A stretch of DNA of 64,000 nt from Dactylosporangium fulvum. Its GTDB lineage: Bacteria; Actinomycetota; Actinomycetes; Mycobacteriales; Micromonosporaceae. Positions within the stretch are counted from its first letter, which is position 1; the number at the start of each line of letters is the position of its first letter. This document shows positions 50,518 to 58,867 of this stretch, one piece after another. The notes below the pieces were generated by a model, which worked only from the letters and a program-made list of their open reading frames with translations, was not told the DNA's origin and made no database searches. The stretch is from the NCBI RefSeq assembly GCF_025137375.1, contig NZ_CP073720.1, forward strand, positions 3,372,501-3,436,500. Reading direction: 5' to 3'. A program made the translations under genes and the position numbers.

Positions 50518-51045
50518 ATGGTTGTGGATACATTGCTGGCGGCCGCCGCGATCGGTGGTGTCGTGCTCGGTGCGGGAAACCTGTTCCTGACGCTCGCACT
50601 GGCGAAGAAGGTCCGGGAGGCGAGCACCTCCACCGCCGGGCATCACCCGAAGGCGAGCGTCCCCGAGGTCGGCGACAAGGTCGGCGGGTTCTCCGCCCCC
50701 GACGCCCACGGCAGCCGGATCTCGCACACCGACCTGGGCCCCGGCCGGGCCCTGCTGCTGTTCCTGATGCCGGGCTGCGGGCCGTGCGAGCTGATCATCG
50801 CCGCGTTGCCGCAGGAGTCCGGCCGCCCGACGTTCGCGTTCATCGTCGGGGATCGGGCGGACGCGAAGGTCGGCGGACTGGTCGCCGCGCTGCCCGCATA
50901 CGCGCGGGCGGTCGTGCTGCCGCTGGACGTCGACATCATCGAGTCCGCGTTCCACGTCGGGCGATTCCCGACCGTGCTCGAGGTGGAGGACGGGTTCGTG
51001 ACGTACGTCGGATCCAAGCTGCCCGAGCTGCACCCGGCCCGATGA
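50518..51045 (+). CDS. MauD/TlpA-like membrane-anchored thioredoxin-fold protein
   Basis: A 175-residue protein with one N-terminal membrane helix (~4-30; LLAAAAIGGVVLGAGNLFLT) and an extracellular thioredoxin-like domain. VGDKVGGFSAPDAHGSRISH opens the redoxin fold and the active site is MPGCGPC (Cys87, Cys90). The layout matches MauD, the partner of MauE in disulfide formation of methylamine dehydrogenase light chain. Its place directly after the eight-Cys peptide suggests that peptide is its client. The stop overlaps the next start as ATGA. Confidence 0.8.
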   Translation: MVVDTLLAAAAIGGVVLGAGNLFLTLALAKKVREASTSTAGHHPKASVPEVGDKVGGFSAPDAHGSRISHTDLGPGRALLLFLMPGCGPCELIIAALPQESGRPTFAFIVGDRADAKVGGLVAALPAYARAVVLPLDVDIIESAFHVGRFPTVLEVEDGFVTYVGSKLPELHPAR

Positions 51046-52967
51046 CGGGGGACGAGCCGCGCCGCCGGCTGGGGCGGTCGCTCCTGGCCGCGCTGCGGCT
51101 GGGCTGGCGGGCGTCGCCCGGTCTGCTGCTGCTGTCAGCCGGGTTGACGGTCCTGGCGAGCGCCCTGCCGGTCGCGGCGGCGTGGGCGAGCAAGCTGCTG
51201 GTCGACCGGCTCACGCAGGGCGAACCGGACCGCGGGGCCCTCGTGCTGCTGATGGCGGCGGTCGTCGGTCTCGGCGGGGTGGCCCTGCTGCTGGGCCACC
51301 TCGGAGCGGTCGCGACCGCCGCGCAGCAGCGGGCGATCACCATCCACGCCGAGGGCGGCCTCTATGCGGCGATCAGCGGCTTCCCCGGCCTGCGGTACTT
51401 CGAGGACCCGGTGTTCCGGGACCGCATCCAGCTCGCCGAGCAGTCCGCGCAGGTCGCCCCGCGGGCAGTCAGCGACCTGGCGTTGTCGCTGGTGCGCACC
51501 GCCGTCACCATCGGCTCCTTCCTCGGCGTCGTGATCGCCGTGTGGTGGCCGATGGTGCTCCTGCTGCTGGCGGCGGCGGTCCCGGCGATCCTCATGCAGT
51601 CGGTCCTCGCCCGCCGCAAGGCCCGCACCAGTGAGGCGATCATGTCGCAGAGCCGGCAGCGGCTGCAGTACCAGATGCTGCTGACCGACCTGGAGGCGGT
51701 GAAGGAGATCCGCCTGTTCGGCCTCGGCGGGCTGTTCCAGCGCCGGATCGCCGGGCACCTGGCCGACACCAGCCGCCGGGAGCTGCGCACCGAGCGCGGG
51801 GTGGCGCTGACCCAGGCGCTGCTGACGCTGTTCAGCGTCGTGGTCACGGTCGGCGGCGCGGTCGTGGTCGTGCTGCAGGCGGCCGCGGGCCGGCTCACCG
51901 CCGGCGACGTGCTGCTGTTCGTGGCGGCGGTCGGTGGGGTCCAGGGCGCGTTCGGCGGGTCCGTGGTCCAGCTGTCGTCGGTGGGGCAGGCGTTGTACCT
52001 CTTCGGCCACTATCTCGACGTCACCGGCACACCTCCCGACCTCGTCGACGGCGACCGGGATCCGGGGCCGCTGCGCGAGGGCATCGAGTTCCACGACGTG
52101 TGGTTCCGCTACTCCGAACAGGCGGGCTGGGCGTTGCGCGGGGTGTCGCTGCGGATCCCGGCCGGGGCGGCTGTCGGCCTCGCCGGCGCTAACGGGGCCG
52201 GCAAGAGCACGATCGTGAAGCTGCTGTGCCGCCTGTACGATCCGGACCGCGGCCGGATCACCTGGGACGGCGTTGACCTGCGCGAACTGCGCCTGGCGGA
52301 CCTGCGCCGCCGGATGGGGGTCACCTTCCAGGACTACGTGACGTATGAGCTGAGCGCGGCGGAGAACATCGGTGTGGGGGCGGTGGCGGCGATGGAGGAC
52401 CGGGACCGGATCCGGGAGGCCGCGACCCGGGCCGGTGCCGACGACGTGATCGAGGCGCTGCCCCACGGGTACGACACCATGCTGACGCGACTCTTCTCGA
52501 TGAACGGGCCACAGGACAGCGGCGTGATGCTCTCCGGCGGGCAGGCCCAGCGGGTGGCGGTCGCGCGGTCGTTCATGCGGCCGGACGCGGACCTGTTCAT
52601 CCACGACGAACCGACGTCGGCGCTCGACCCCTTGGCGGCGGAGCAGGTCGGCGGGCAGCTCGAGGCGTTGCGCGGGGACCGCACCGCGGTGGTCATCTCG
52701 CACCGCCTGGCTGCGCTACGCTCGGCCGCGACGATCGTCGTGCTCGATGCGGGCGAGGTCGTCGAGCAGGGCACCCACGACGGGTTGATGACCGCGGACG
52801 GCGTCTATGCGCGGATGTTCACCGCACAGGCGGCCGGCTACCAGGACGACCGGGTCGACGGGCCAGGTCTCGCCATGCACAACGGAATGCAAGAGGGGAT
52901 CGCGCATGAGATCGGGGCGATGGGGTTCGGTCCTGCTGTGTCTGGCGTTGTTCGCCGGCGGATGTAG
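51042..52967 (+). CDS. ABC exporter, fused permease and ATPase
   Basis: A 641-residue type IV ABC half-transporter. Six membrane helices cover ~25-320, with no N-terminal C39 peptidase domain. The ATPase has Walker A GANGAGKST, a Q-loop at VTFQDYVTYE, signature LSGGQAQRVAVA, Walker B LFIHDEPTSALD and H-loop VVISHRL. A short insert (LFSMNGPQDSGVM) precedes the signature. This class exports peptides and lipids as a dimer. Translational coupling to the MauD-like gene makes it the likely exporter of the Cys-rich peptide. Leader removal would then need a separate protease; an S26 peptidase is encoded two genes on. Confidence 0.88.
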   Translation: MTGDEPRRRLGRSLLAALRLGWRASPGLLLLSAGLTVLASALPVAAAWASKLLVDRLTQGEPDRGALVLLMAAVVGLGGVALLLGHLGAVATAAQQRAITIHAEGGLYAAISGFPGLRYFEDPVFRDRIQLAEQSAQVAPRAVSDLALSLVRTAVTIGSFLGVVIAVWWPMVLLLLAAAVPAILMQSVLARRKARTSEAIMSQSRQRLQYQMLLTDLEAVKEIRLFGLGGLFQRRIAGHLADTSRRELRTERGVALTQALLTLFSVVVTVGGAVVVVLQAAAGRLTAGDVLLFVAAVGGVQGAFGGSVVQLSSVGQALYLFGHYLDVTGTPPDLVDGDRDPGPLREGIEFHDVWFRYSEQAGWALRGVSLRIPAGAAVGLAGANGAGKSTIVKLLCRLYDPDRGRITWDGVDLRELRLADLRRRMGVTFQDYVTYELSAAENIGVGAVAAMEDRDRIREAATRAGADDVIEALPHGYDTMLTRLFSMNGPQDSGVMLSGGQAQRVAVARSFMRPDADLFIHDEPTSALDPLAAEQVGGQLEALRGDRTAVVISHRLAALRSAATIVVLDAGEVVEQGTHDGLMTADGVYARMFTAQAAGYQDDRVDGPGLAMHNGMQEGIAHEIGAMGFGPAVSGVVRRRM

Positions 52968-53370
52968 CGGCGACGCCGAGCCGTCGGCGACGCCGACGGT
53001 GGTGGACGGCAAGGCGGCGGAGGCCAAGCGCAAGGAGCAGGAGCGGGCCTTCGCCGCCTGCATGCGTGAGCACGGCGTCCCGCTCGCCGACGACCCGTCG
53101 CAGCAGAAGGTCGGCGAGATCAAGGCCGACGACACCTACATCGCCGCCTACCAGTCCTGCGGCAGCCTGCAGCCGAAGCAGACCCTGAACCCGCAGGAGG
53201 CGGTCGAGAACCTCGAACACCGCCGGAAGAACGCGCAATGCATGCGGGAGAACGGATTCCCGGACTGGCCCGACCCGGACCCGATGGTCGACGCGGACCA
53301 GCCGCCGCCCGGCGTGGACCTGGACAAGGCCAAGGAAACACTGACCATGTGTTCCCGCAAGAACTCCTAG
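52906..53370 (+). CDS. Small lipoprotein with two CMR-x-HG/NG motifs
   Basis: A 154-residue lipoprotein: the signal peptide ends in the lipobox LFAGGC. The ATG at 52906, with GAGGGG upstream, lies 62 bases inside the exporter gene. The mature part contains two related segments, FAACMREHGVPLADDP and NAQCMRENGFPDWPDPDP, plus two more Cys, so disulfides are likely. Lipoproteins with these paired motifs commonly accompany HlyD- and MacB-type genes in actinobacteria, as here. Their function is not known to me. Confidence 0.78.
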   Translation: MRSGRWGSVLLCLALFAGGCSGDAEPSATPTVVDGKAAEAKRKEQERAFAACMREHGVPLADDPSQQKVGEIKADDTYIAAYQSCGSLQPKQTLNPQEAVENLEHRRKNAQCMRENGFPDWPDPDPMVDADQPPPGVDLDKAKETLTMCSRKNS

Positions 53371-53378
53371 GACGTACC

Positions 53379-53798
53379 GTGCCCCCATATGTCTGGCTCC
53401 TGCTCGCGGTGGCCGCCGCCGCGGGCATCGCGCTGGTCCGCCGCCGGTTGCTGGTCGTCACGGTCGCCGGGGACAGCATGTCGCCCAGCTACGGCGACGG
53501 GGACGTGCTGCTCGCGGTGCAACGGCGGCGGTTCGCCGTCGGTGACGTGGTCGTGTTCCGCAACCCGCTGCACCCGAACGCGGGCCTGGAGAAGCTGGTC
53601 AAGCGGCTCGTCGCCGTCGCCGGTGACCCGGTCCCGGCGGAGATCCGTTCGGCGGCCGGTTGTGATGTCGTACCGCCGGGGAAGGTCGCCGTCCGTGGGG
53701 ACAATGTGGACAGTGTGGATTCGCGCCGGCTCGGGCTGATCCCGGCGGCGGACGTGCAGGCGGTCGTGCGGTTGCGACTGCAGGAGGCGGCCTCGTGA
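53379..53798 (+). CDS. S26 family signal peptidase
   Basis: A 139-residue membrane-anchored serine peptidase from GTG 53379, eight bases after the lipoprotein stop. One N-terminal helix (PYVWLLLAVAAAAGIALV) precedes the catalytic dyad Ser33 (GDSMSPSYGDGD) and Lys75 (LEKLVKRLVAVAGD). The box E motif VRGDNVDSVDSRRLG is also present. It is shorter than housekeeping signal peptidases and sits inside the peptide-export operon, so it may be the dedicated leader peptidase. That client is inferred. Confidence 0.87.
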   Translation: MPPYVWLLLAVAAAAGIALVRRRLLVVTVAGDSMSPSYGDGDVLLAVQRRRFAVGDVVVFRNPLHPNAGLEKLVKRLVAVAGDPVPAEIRSAAGCDVVPPGKVAVRGDNVDSVDSRRLGLIPAADVQAVVRLRLQEAAS

Positions 53799-54808
53799 AG
53801 CGGCGGCGGTTGTTGCTCCTCGGTGCCGGGCTGGCGGTTGCGGCTCCGGTGACGTACATCGGGGTCGCCGTGGCCCGCCGGCCGGACGAGACCGGGCCGG
53901 CGCCTGAACTGGCCACGGCACCGGTCGTGCGCGGTGACCTGTCGGACGTGCGGACGCTGCGCGGCACCCTCGACCACGGGCCGGTGGAGCCGTTGGAGTG
54001 CCAGGCGACCGGCATCGTCACGGAGCTGACCCCGGTCGGTGCGACGGTCGAGCGGGGCGGGGTGCTGTTCCGGGTCGACGACCTGCCGGTGGTCGTCCTC
54101 TACGGAGCGGTGCCGATGTGGCGCGAGCTGCACGGCGGCATCACCGGCCGGGACGTGACGCAGTTGCAGGAGAACCTGACCGCGCTCGGGCACGGCAAGC
54201 TGACTGCCGACGGGTCGTTCACCCGCTCGACGGGGCTCGCCGTGCGCCGCTGGCAGAAGTCGCTCGGGCTGCAGGAGACCGGGACGGTACCGCTGGGGCA
54301 GGTCGCGTTCCGTCCGGCGGCGGTCCGCATCGCCGACCACCGGGTCCGGCAGGGAGCCCGCGCGTCCGGGCCGGTTGTCGGCGTCACGGGCACGGCCCGC
54401 ATGGCCACCGTGCCCGTCCAGCCGGCCGACAAGGCGCTGGTCAAGGCCGGGGTCGGAGTGTCCGTGCTGTTCAACGGCGGCGGATCGGTCGCTGGGACGG
54501 TCACCGGCGTGACGCAGGCCGCAGAGCAGCTCAGCGCGACGGTCTCCCTCGCCGAGCAGGCCGCGGCGGCGAAGGCGACCGATCCCGCTGTACAGGTGCA
54601 GATCGTGGTCGCCAAGCGCACCGGTGTCCTGTCGGTTCCGGTCACGGCCCTGCTGGCGCTCGCGGACGGCGGATACGGGGTGGAGCTTGTCGACGGCCAG
54701 GACACCAGCATCGTGAAGGTCGAGACAGGGCTGTTCACCCAGGGCCGGGTGGAGATCTCCGGAGCGGGAATCGAGGCCGGAGATCTGGTCAAGGTGCCGG
54801 CCGCATGA
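53795..54808 (+). CDS. HlyD/MacA-like periplasmic adaptor with peptidoglycan-binding domain
   Basis: A 337-residue membrane-fusion-type protein. It starts with GTG overlapping the previous stop as GTGA and a signal anchor (RRLLLLGAGLAVAAPVTYIG). A lipoyl-like segment flanks a PG_binding_1 domain (~117-158; GRDVTQLQENLTALGHGKLTADGSFTRSTGLAVRRWQKSLGL). The C-terminal half forms the barrel region. In Gram-positives such adaptors couple a MacB-type ABC transporter to the cell wall, and the two MacB-type subunits follow immediately. Confidence 0.82.
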   Translation: MKRRRLLLLGAGLAVAAPVTYIGVAVARRPDETGPAPELATAPVVRGDLSDVRTLRGTLDHGPVEPLECQATGIVTELTPVGATVERGGVLFRVDDLPVVVLYGAVPMWRELHGGITGRDVTQLQENLTALGHGKLTADGSFTRSTGLAVRRWQKSLGLQETGTVPLGQVAFRPAAVRIADHRVRQGARASGPVVGVTGTARMATVPVQPADKALVKAGVGVSVLFNGGGSVAGTVTGVTQAAEQLSATVSLAEQAAAAKATDPAVQVQIVVAKRTGVLSVPVTALLALADGGYGVELVDGQDTSIVKVETGLFTQGRVEISGAGIEAGDLVKVPAA

Positions 54809-55467
54809 CGATGGTGGAGCTGGCCGGCGTCAGCAAGGACTACGGCTCCGGGGTCGTGGCGTTGCGCGACGTCACCCTGACGATCGAACCGGGTGAGCTG
54901 GTCGGCGTCGTCGGACCGTCCGGATCCGGCAAGTCGACCCTGCTGCACGTCGCCGGGCTGCTGGACCGGCCGACGTCGGGACGGGTCAGCGTCGCCGGCC
55001 ACGACGTCTCCCGGCTCGCGGACCGGCAACTGTCGGCGTTGCGCGCCCAGTACATCGGCTTCGTCTTCCAGCAGTTCCATCTCGCGGCACGGGTGTCGGC
55101 CCTCGACAACGTCGCCGACGGACTGCTCTACAGCGGCGTCCGCCGCCCGGTCCGGCGGGACCGGGCGGCCGAGGCGCTGCGCCGGGTGAACCTCGGGCAC
55201 CGGCTCGAGCACGCACCGCACGAGATGTCCGGCGGCGAGCGGCAGCGGGTCGCGATCGCCCGGGCCATCGTCAGCGAGCCCAGGCTCCTCTACGCCGACG
55301 AGCCGACCGGCAACCTCGACAGCGTCGCCGGACAGCTCGTCATGGACATCCTGCGGCAGCTGTGGACGGCCGGGACGACCATCGTGATCATCACGCACGA
55401 CCGGGAGATCGCGGCCGGCCTGCCTCGGCAGGTCGCCCTGCACGACGGGCGGGTGACCGCGGCGTGA
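54805..55467 (+). CDS. MacB-type ABC transporter ATP-binding protein
   Basis: A 220-residue ATPase coupled by ATGA to the adaptor gene. Walker A is GPSGSGKST, the Q-loop lies in FVFQQFHL, the signature is MSGGERQRVAIARA, and Walker B with the group's marker is LLYADEPTGNLD. LolD/MacB-type ATPases drive FtsX-fold permeases, and one is encoded next. The complex works as a mechanotransmitter rather than a channel. Confidence 0.92.
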   Translation: MTMVELAGVSKDYGSGVVALRDVTLTIEPGELVGVVGPSGSGKSTLLHVAGLLDRPTSGRVSVAGHDVSRLADRQLSALRAQYIGFVFQQFHLAARVSALDNVADGLLYSGVRRPVRRDRAAEALRRVNLGHRLEHAPHEMSGGERQRVAIARAIVSEPRLLYADEPTGNLDSVAGQLVMDILRQLWTAGTTIVIITHDREIAAGLPRQVALHDGRVTAA

Positions 55468-56666
55468 GCGCACCCCTGACGCCGAAGCGGATGCCGTTCG
55501 GCGATGTCGTCCGGGTCGGCGGGTCGGGACTGCGGACCCACCCGCTGCGGGTGCTGCTGTCCGCGCTCGGCATCGCCATCGGCATCGCGGCGATGGTGTC
55601 GATCGTGGGCATCACCAGCTCCGGCAAGGCCGGCCTGAACGCGATCCTGGACAAGCTCGGCACCAACATGCTGGCCGTCGCCCCGGCGAAGGGTGCCCTC
55701 GGCTCCGACGTCACGCTGCCCGCCGAGGCGGAGACGATGATCGGCCGGATCGAGTCGGTCGAGTCGGTGACCGCGATCGGTGCGGTCAAGGGCGTCAATG
55801 TGTACCGCAACGATCGCATCCCGGCCGCTCAGTCCAACGGGATCACGGTCGTGGCGAGCCGACTGAACCTGCCGGACGTCGTCGGCGCGCGGGTCGCGTC
55901 CGGTTCGTGGCTCACCGAAGCGACCGCGCGGTACCGGACGGTCGTGCTGGGCTCGACGACGGCCCGGTGGCTCGGACTGAGCGGCACGAACATCGGCGGG
56001 CAGATCTGGCTCGGCGGCCGATGGTTCACGCTCGTCGGGATCCTGGAGCCGATCGCGCTCGCCGAGGAGCTCGACGTGGTCGCGTTCATCGGCTGGGAGC
56101 AGGCGGCGACCGAGTTCGCCTTCGACCGGCTCTCCTCGACCATCTACGTCCGGGCGCAGGAGCCCGCGATCGGCAGCGTGCACGCCCTGCTCGACCGGAC
56201 GGCGAACCCGAAAAGCCCGCAGGACGTCCGGGTCTCCCGCCCGTCCGACGCCCTCGCGGCGAAGGCGGCGGCGGACAAGGCGCTGACCGGGCTGCTCGTC
56301 GGGCTGGGCGCGGTGGCGCTGCTCGTCGGCGGGGTGGGGGTCGCCAACACGATGGTCATCTCGGTGCTGGAACGGCGGTCGGAGATCGGGTTGCGCCGGT
56401 CGCTGGGGGCCACCCGGTCGCAGATCTGGCTGCAGTTCCTGACCGAGTCACTGCTGCTGTCGCTGCTCGGCGGCGGTGCCGGCGTGCTCCTCGGCGGGCT
56501 GGCGTCGGCGGCCTACGCGGTGTCGCAGGACTGGGCGATCGTCATGCCCAGCTGGGCGGTGCTCGGCGGGCTCGGTGTCACGCTGCTCATCGGCGCCTGC
56601 GCGGGCATGTACCCGGCGGTGCGGGCCGCCCGGCTCAGCCCGACCGAGGCCCTGACCGGCGCGTGA
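55464..56666 (+). CDS. MacB-type FtsX-fold ABC transporter permease
   Basis: A 400-residue permease overlapping the ATPase stop as GTGA. It has one N-terminal helix (LRVLLSALGIAIGIAAMVSI), a large extracellular domain (~60-270) and three C-terminal helices in the FtsX domain (GLLVGLGAVALLVGGVGVANTMVISVLERRSEIGLRRSLGATRSQI). It completes the MacAB-like trio and ends the operon. Likely roles are self-protection or release of the operon's peptide at the cell surface. Confidence 0.9.
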   Translation: MSAPLTPKRMPFGDVVRVGGSGLRTHPLRVLLSALGIAIGIAAMVSIVGITSSGKAGLNAILDKLGTNMLAVAPAKGALGSDVTLPAEAETMIGRIESVESVTAIGAVKGVNVYRNDRIPAAQSNGITVVASRLNLPDVVGARVASGSWLTEATARYRTVVLGSTTARWLGLSGTNIGGQIWLGGRWFTLVGILEPIALAEELDVVAFIGWEQAATEFAFDRLSSTIYVRAQEPAIGSVHALLDRTANPKSPQDVRVSRPSDALAAKAAADKALTGLLVGLGAVALLVGGVGVANTMVISVLERRSEIGLRRSLGATRSQIWLQFLTESLLLSLLGGGAGVLLGGLASAAYAVSQDWAIVMPSWAVLGGLGVTLLIGACAGMYPAVRAARLSPTEALTGA

Positions 56667-56909
56667 GGGTGCCGGGTCGCGACTCGTCCCGCCCGGGAGC
56701 CATGGTCGGGCAGCGCTGCGGTACTACCACTGCCATGACAAGAGCGCAGAAAGATCCTCAACGGCCGACACCGCGCTCGGGCAGCGACATGAGCGTGCAC
56801 GACCACGCCGGATGCTGTGACTCTCTACCGGCATGGAGGCGCTGTTCGCTCGCTGCTGGATCGCTCGCGCGTCAGCGCCGTTGGCCCGGGGCCGCGGCGG
56901 CTGTTTTGT

Positions 56910-57479
56910 TCAGTTCGGCGGCCGTCCGTCGAGTGCGTCGGTGAGACGGACGATGCCGAACTCGTATGCCTGGTCGATGTCGCCGCCGAGTTTGAAAGCG
57001 CCGGCCAGTTCCATGCTGATGAATCCGTTTGCCCAGGCCGTGAGCGTGCGCGCGGCCTCCAGGGCGTGGTGTTCGCCGGCGAGGTTCACGGCCACCTGCA
57101 TCACGGGCTCGATGGCGCGGGTAAGCGCTTCGGTGCTGGGCCCACCGAGGTCGGGTCTCGGTGCGAAGATCAGCTGGTAGCCCATCGGCCGGGCGTGCGC
57201 GAACGCGCGGAAGGCCCGGGCCAGCTCGGCCAGGTCGCGGCGCGGATCGGTGCCGGCACCGATCGTCGCGAGCCGTTCGCCGAGGTCGCGGACGGTGGCT
57301 TCGGTGATGAGGCGCACCAGGTCGTCGCGGTTGCGCACACGTTTGTACAGCGACGGTGCGCGCACGCCGACCCGGTCGGCGACGGCCTGCATGGTCAGGC
57401 CGGCGATACCCGCTGACTCCAGGATGTCGCGTCCGGCCTGGACGATCGCTTCGAGCGAGGTCCGATCAGGCGTCGGCAT
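56910..57479 (-). CDS. TetR family transcriptional regulator
   Basis: A 189-residue repressor from the ATG at 57479, preceded by GGAGGG. The helix-turn-helix is about 8-55 (IVQAGRDILESAGIAGLTMQAVADRVGVRAPSLYKRVRNRDDLVRL), and the C-terminal half is a TetR_C-type ligand domain (WANGFISMELAGAFKLGGD). It is divergent from the metallo-beta-lactamase-fold gene, with palindromes in the gap, and probably represses both. Confidence 0.88.
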   Translation of the reverse strand: MPTPDRTSLEAIVQAGRDILESAGIAGLTMQAVADRVGVRAPSLYKRVRNRDDLVRLITEATVRDLGERLATIGAGTDPRRDLAELARAFRAFAHARPMGYQLIFAPRPDLGGPSTEALTRAIEPVMQVAVNLAGEHHALEAARTLTAWANGFISMELAGAFKLGGDIDQAYEFGIVRLTDALDGRPPN

Positions 57480-57511
57480 GCCACTTCCCTCCGGATCGCG
57501 GGGTCGCATCC

Positions 57512-57555
57512 ATGGCTATTGACCATAGCCATGATGGCTACATAGGATAGCTATC
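57512..57555. promoter_or_regulatory. TetR operator cluster
   Basis: Overlapping symmetrical elements: ATGGCTAT-TGACC-ATAGCCAT (57512-57532), TAGCCAT-G-ATGGCTA (57526-57540) and GATAGCTATC (57546-57555). All share ATRGCTAT-type half-sites and lie in the divergent gap between the TetR and MBL-fold genes. Confidence 0.7.
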
Positions 57556-57590
57556 ATGCTGACGATAGCAATCCCGGTGCAGGTACTGCG

Positions 57591-58316
57591 ATGAGGCTCG
57601 CGCCGCACCTGCACCGCATCGGCAACGACATCGTGGCCGCCTACCTCGTGGACACGGACGAAGGCGTGACCGTCATCGACGCGGGCATGACCGGACACTG
57701 GCACGACCTGCAGGCCGAACTCTCCGACATGGGCCGATCGGTGGACGACATCCGGGGCATCGTCCTCACCCACGGCGACGGTGACCACCTCGGGTTCGCC
57801 GAGCGGCTCCGGCGCGATCACGGTGTACCGGTTTACGTCCATGAGGCGGACGCCGCCCGTGCGCGAGGCGAGGTCAAAGCCGACAATTCATGGGGACGCA
57901 TGAAGTTCGGCGCGACGGTCGGCTTCTTTTGGTACGCGATGCGCAAGGGCGGACTTCGTACCACCCACCTCACCGAGGTCGTCGTCGTGCACGACGGCCA
58001 GGTGCTCGACCTGCCCGGCGCGCCCCGCATCATCGCAGTGCCGGGCCACTCGCCGGGCAGCATCGCCATTTATGTGCCCGTCTCCGACGCGATCTTCGTC
58101 GGCGACGCAATGACCACCCGGCATGTGCTGACCGGCCAGCGCGGCCCGCAACCCGCACCCTTCACCGACGATCCGCACCAGGCGCTGGCGTCGCTGCGCC
58201 ACCTCGAAAGCGTTCAGGCATCGTGGGTACTGCCAGGTCACGGCACGCCATGGTCCGGTGGAGTCGCCGAGGCGATACGCGCGATCAGGACCGTCGCCCA
58301 CTCCTCGCCCCGATAG
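57591..58316 (+). CDS. MBL-fold metallo-hydrolase
   Basis: A 241-residue metallo-beta-lactamase-fold hydrolase. The zinc motif is LTHGDGDHLGF (HxDxDH type with Gly-Asp), with further ligands in VPGHSPGSIAIY, IFVGDAMTTRH and VLPGHGTPWSGG. Related proteins include lactonases, glyoxalase II-like enzymes and esterases. It is controlled by the divergent TetR, so it is probably induced by its substrate, which is unknown. Confidence 0.87.
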   Translation: MRLAPHLHRIGNDIVAAYLVDTDEGVTVIDAGMTGHWHDLQAELSDMGRSVDDIRGIVLTHGDGDHLGFAERLRRDHGVPVYVHEADAARARGEVKADNSWGRMKFGATVGFFWYAMRKGGLRTTHLTEVVVVHDGQVLDLPGAPRIIAVPGHSPGSIAIYVPVSDAIFVGDAMTTRHVLTGQRGPQPAPFTDDPHQALASLRHLESVQASWVLPGHGTPWSGGVAEAIRAIRTVAHSSPR

Positions 58317-58321
58317 GCTTT

Positions 58322-58420
58322 ATGCCCGCCGATGACCTCGTCGCACGCGTCCGGCTGACGGTGGATGACGCCGCGTCGGCGATGACGTTCTATCTGCCGC
58401 TACTCCCAGGTGCTCGCCAG
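58322..58420 (+). pseudogene. N-terminal stub of a VOC (glyoxalase-like) protein
   Basis: MPADDLVARVRLTVDDAASA-MTFYLPLLPGAR has the first strand and the FY helix typical of VOC/PhnB-type proteins, but sequence after about 58420 is unrelated to that fold. It runs into a fragment read on the opposite strand. A remnant. Confidence 0.4.
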
Positions 58421-58524
58421 GTCGGCGGGTCGCCGGCGCACCAGTACGCCCGCCGGGACCAGGCTCGCGGCCAGCGCGACGACGAGGCAGGCGCCGGCGA
58501 TCGCGGCCACCGGCCACCACGGCA
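58399..58524 (-). pseudogene. C-terminal fragment of an FtsX-like permease
   Basis: The minus strand reads VPWWPVAAIAGACLVVALAA-SLVPAGVLVRRRPADLASTW-E then stop. This is the last helix and tail of an FtsX-like ABC permease. The rest of the gene is absent; immediately upstream lies an 8-base tandem repeat. Confidence 0.55.
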
Positions 58525-58554
58525 CCACGGCACCACGGCACCACGGCACCACGA
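58515..58554. repeat. 8-base tandem repeat, five copies
   Basis: CACCACGG repeated four times and a fifth copy ending CACCACGA. It lies at the broken end of the FtsX-like fragment and may mark the junction where sequences were joined or have slipped. Confidence 0.8.
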
Positions 58555-58654
58555 TGAGTACTTCCGCCCCGGCCGCACCGTGGACGACCTGTTCCGCGAC
58601 TGTCTGGAGGTGGTCATCGCGGGCGCCGCGGTCAAAGCCGGGGCCACCCCCTGA
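58555..58654 (+). pseudogene. C-terminal scrap of an unidentified protein
   Basis: DEYFRPGRTVDDLFRDCLEV-VIAGAAVKAGATP then stop is protein-like but has no start; the repeat directly precedes it. It might be the end of a small regulator. Between 58655 and about 58867 I see nothing convincing. Confidence 0.3.
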
Positions 58655-58867
58655 CCGATCATCCGCTCTGCGGCAATGGATCCGGCGCGAGTGGGCTCAT
58701 CGATCTGCTGGCCCACCTACACCACGTCGGCAGGGTCGTCGAAATGCTCCCAGGTCACACGCTTCTGCCGCAATCCGAGCGCCGTCGGACGCTATCGACA
58801 ACTCAGCGTGAGTAGACGAGAGACCGCCAGGTCGGCGGACGCTGCAGCATCGGCGCGCCAGGCACTC

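Noticed and set aside
56667..56909. Plus-strand frame after the MacB permease (SGSDMSVHDHAGCCDSLPAW...)
   Set aside because: No recognisable motif, start or ribosome-binding site; composition is consistent with non-coding DNA.
58515..58554. Tandem CACCACGG copies as a CRISPR-like array
   Set aside because: Units are directly adjacent with no spacers and only 8 bases long.
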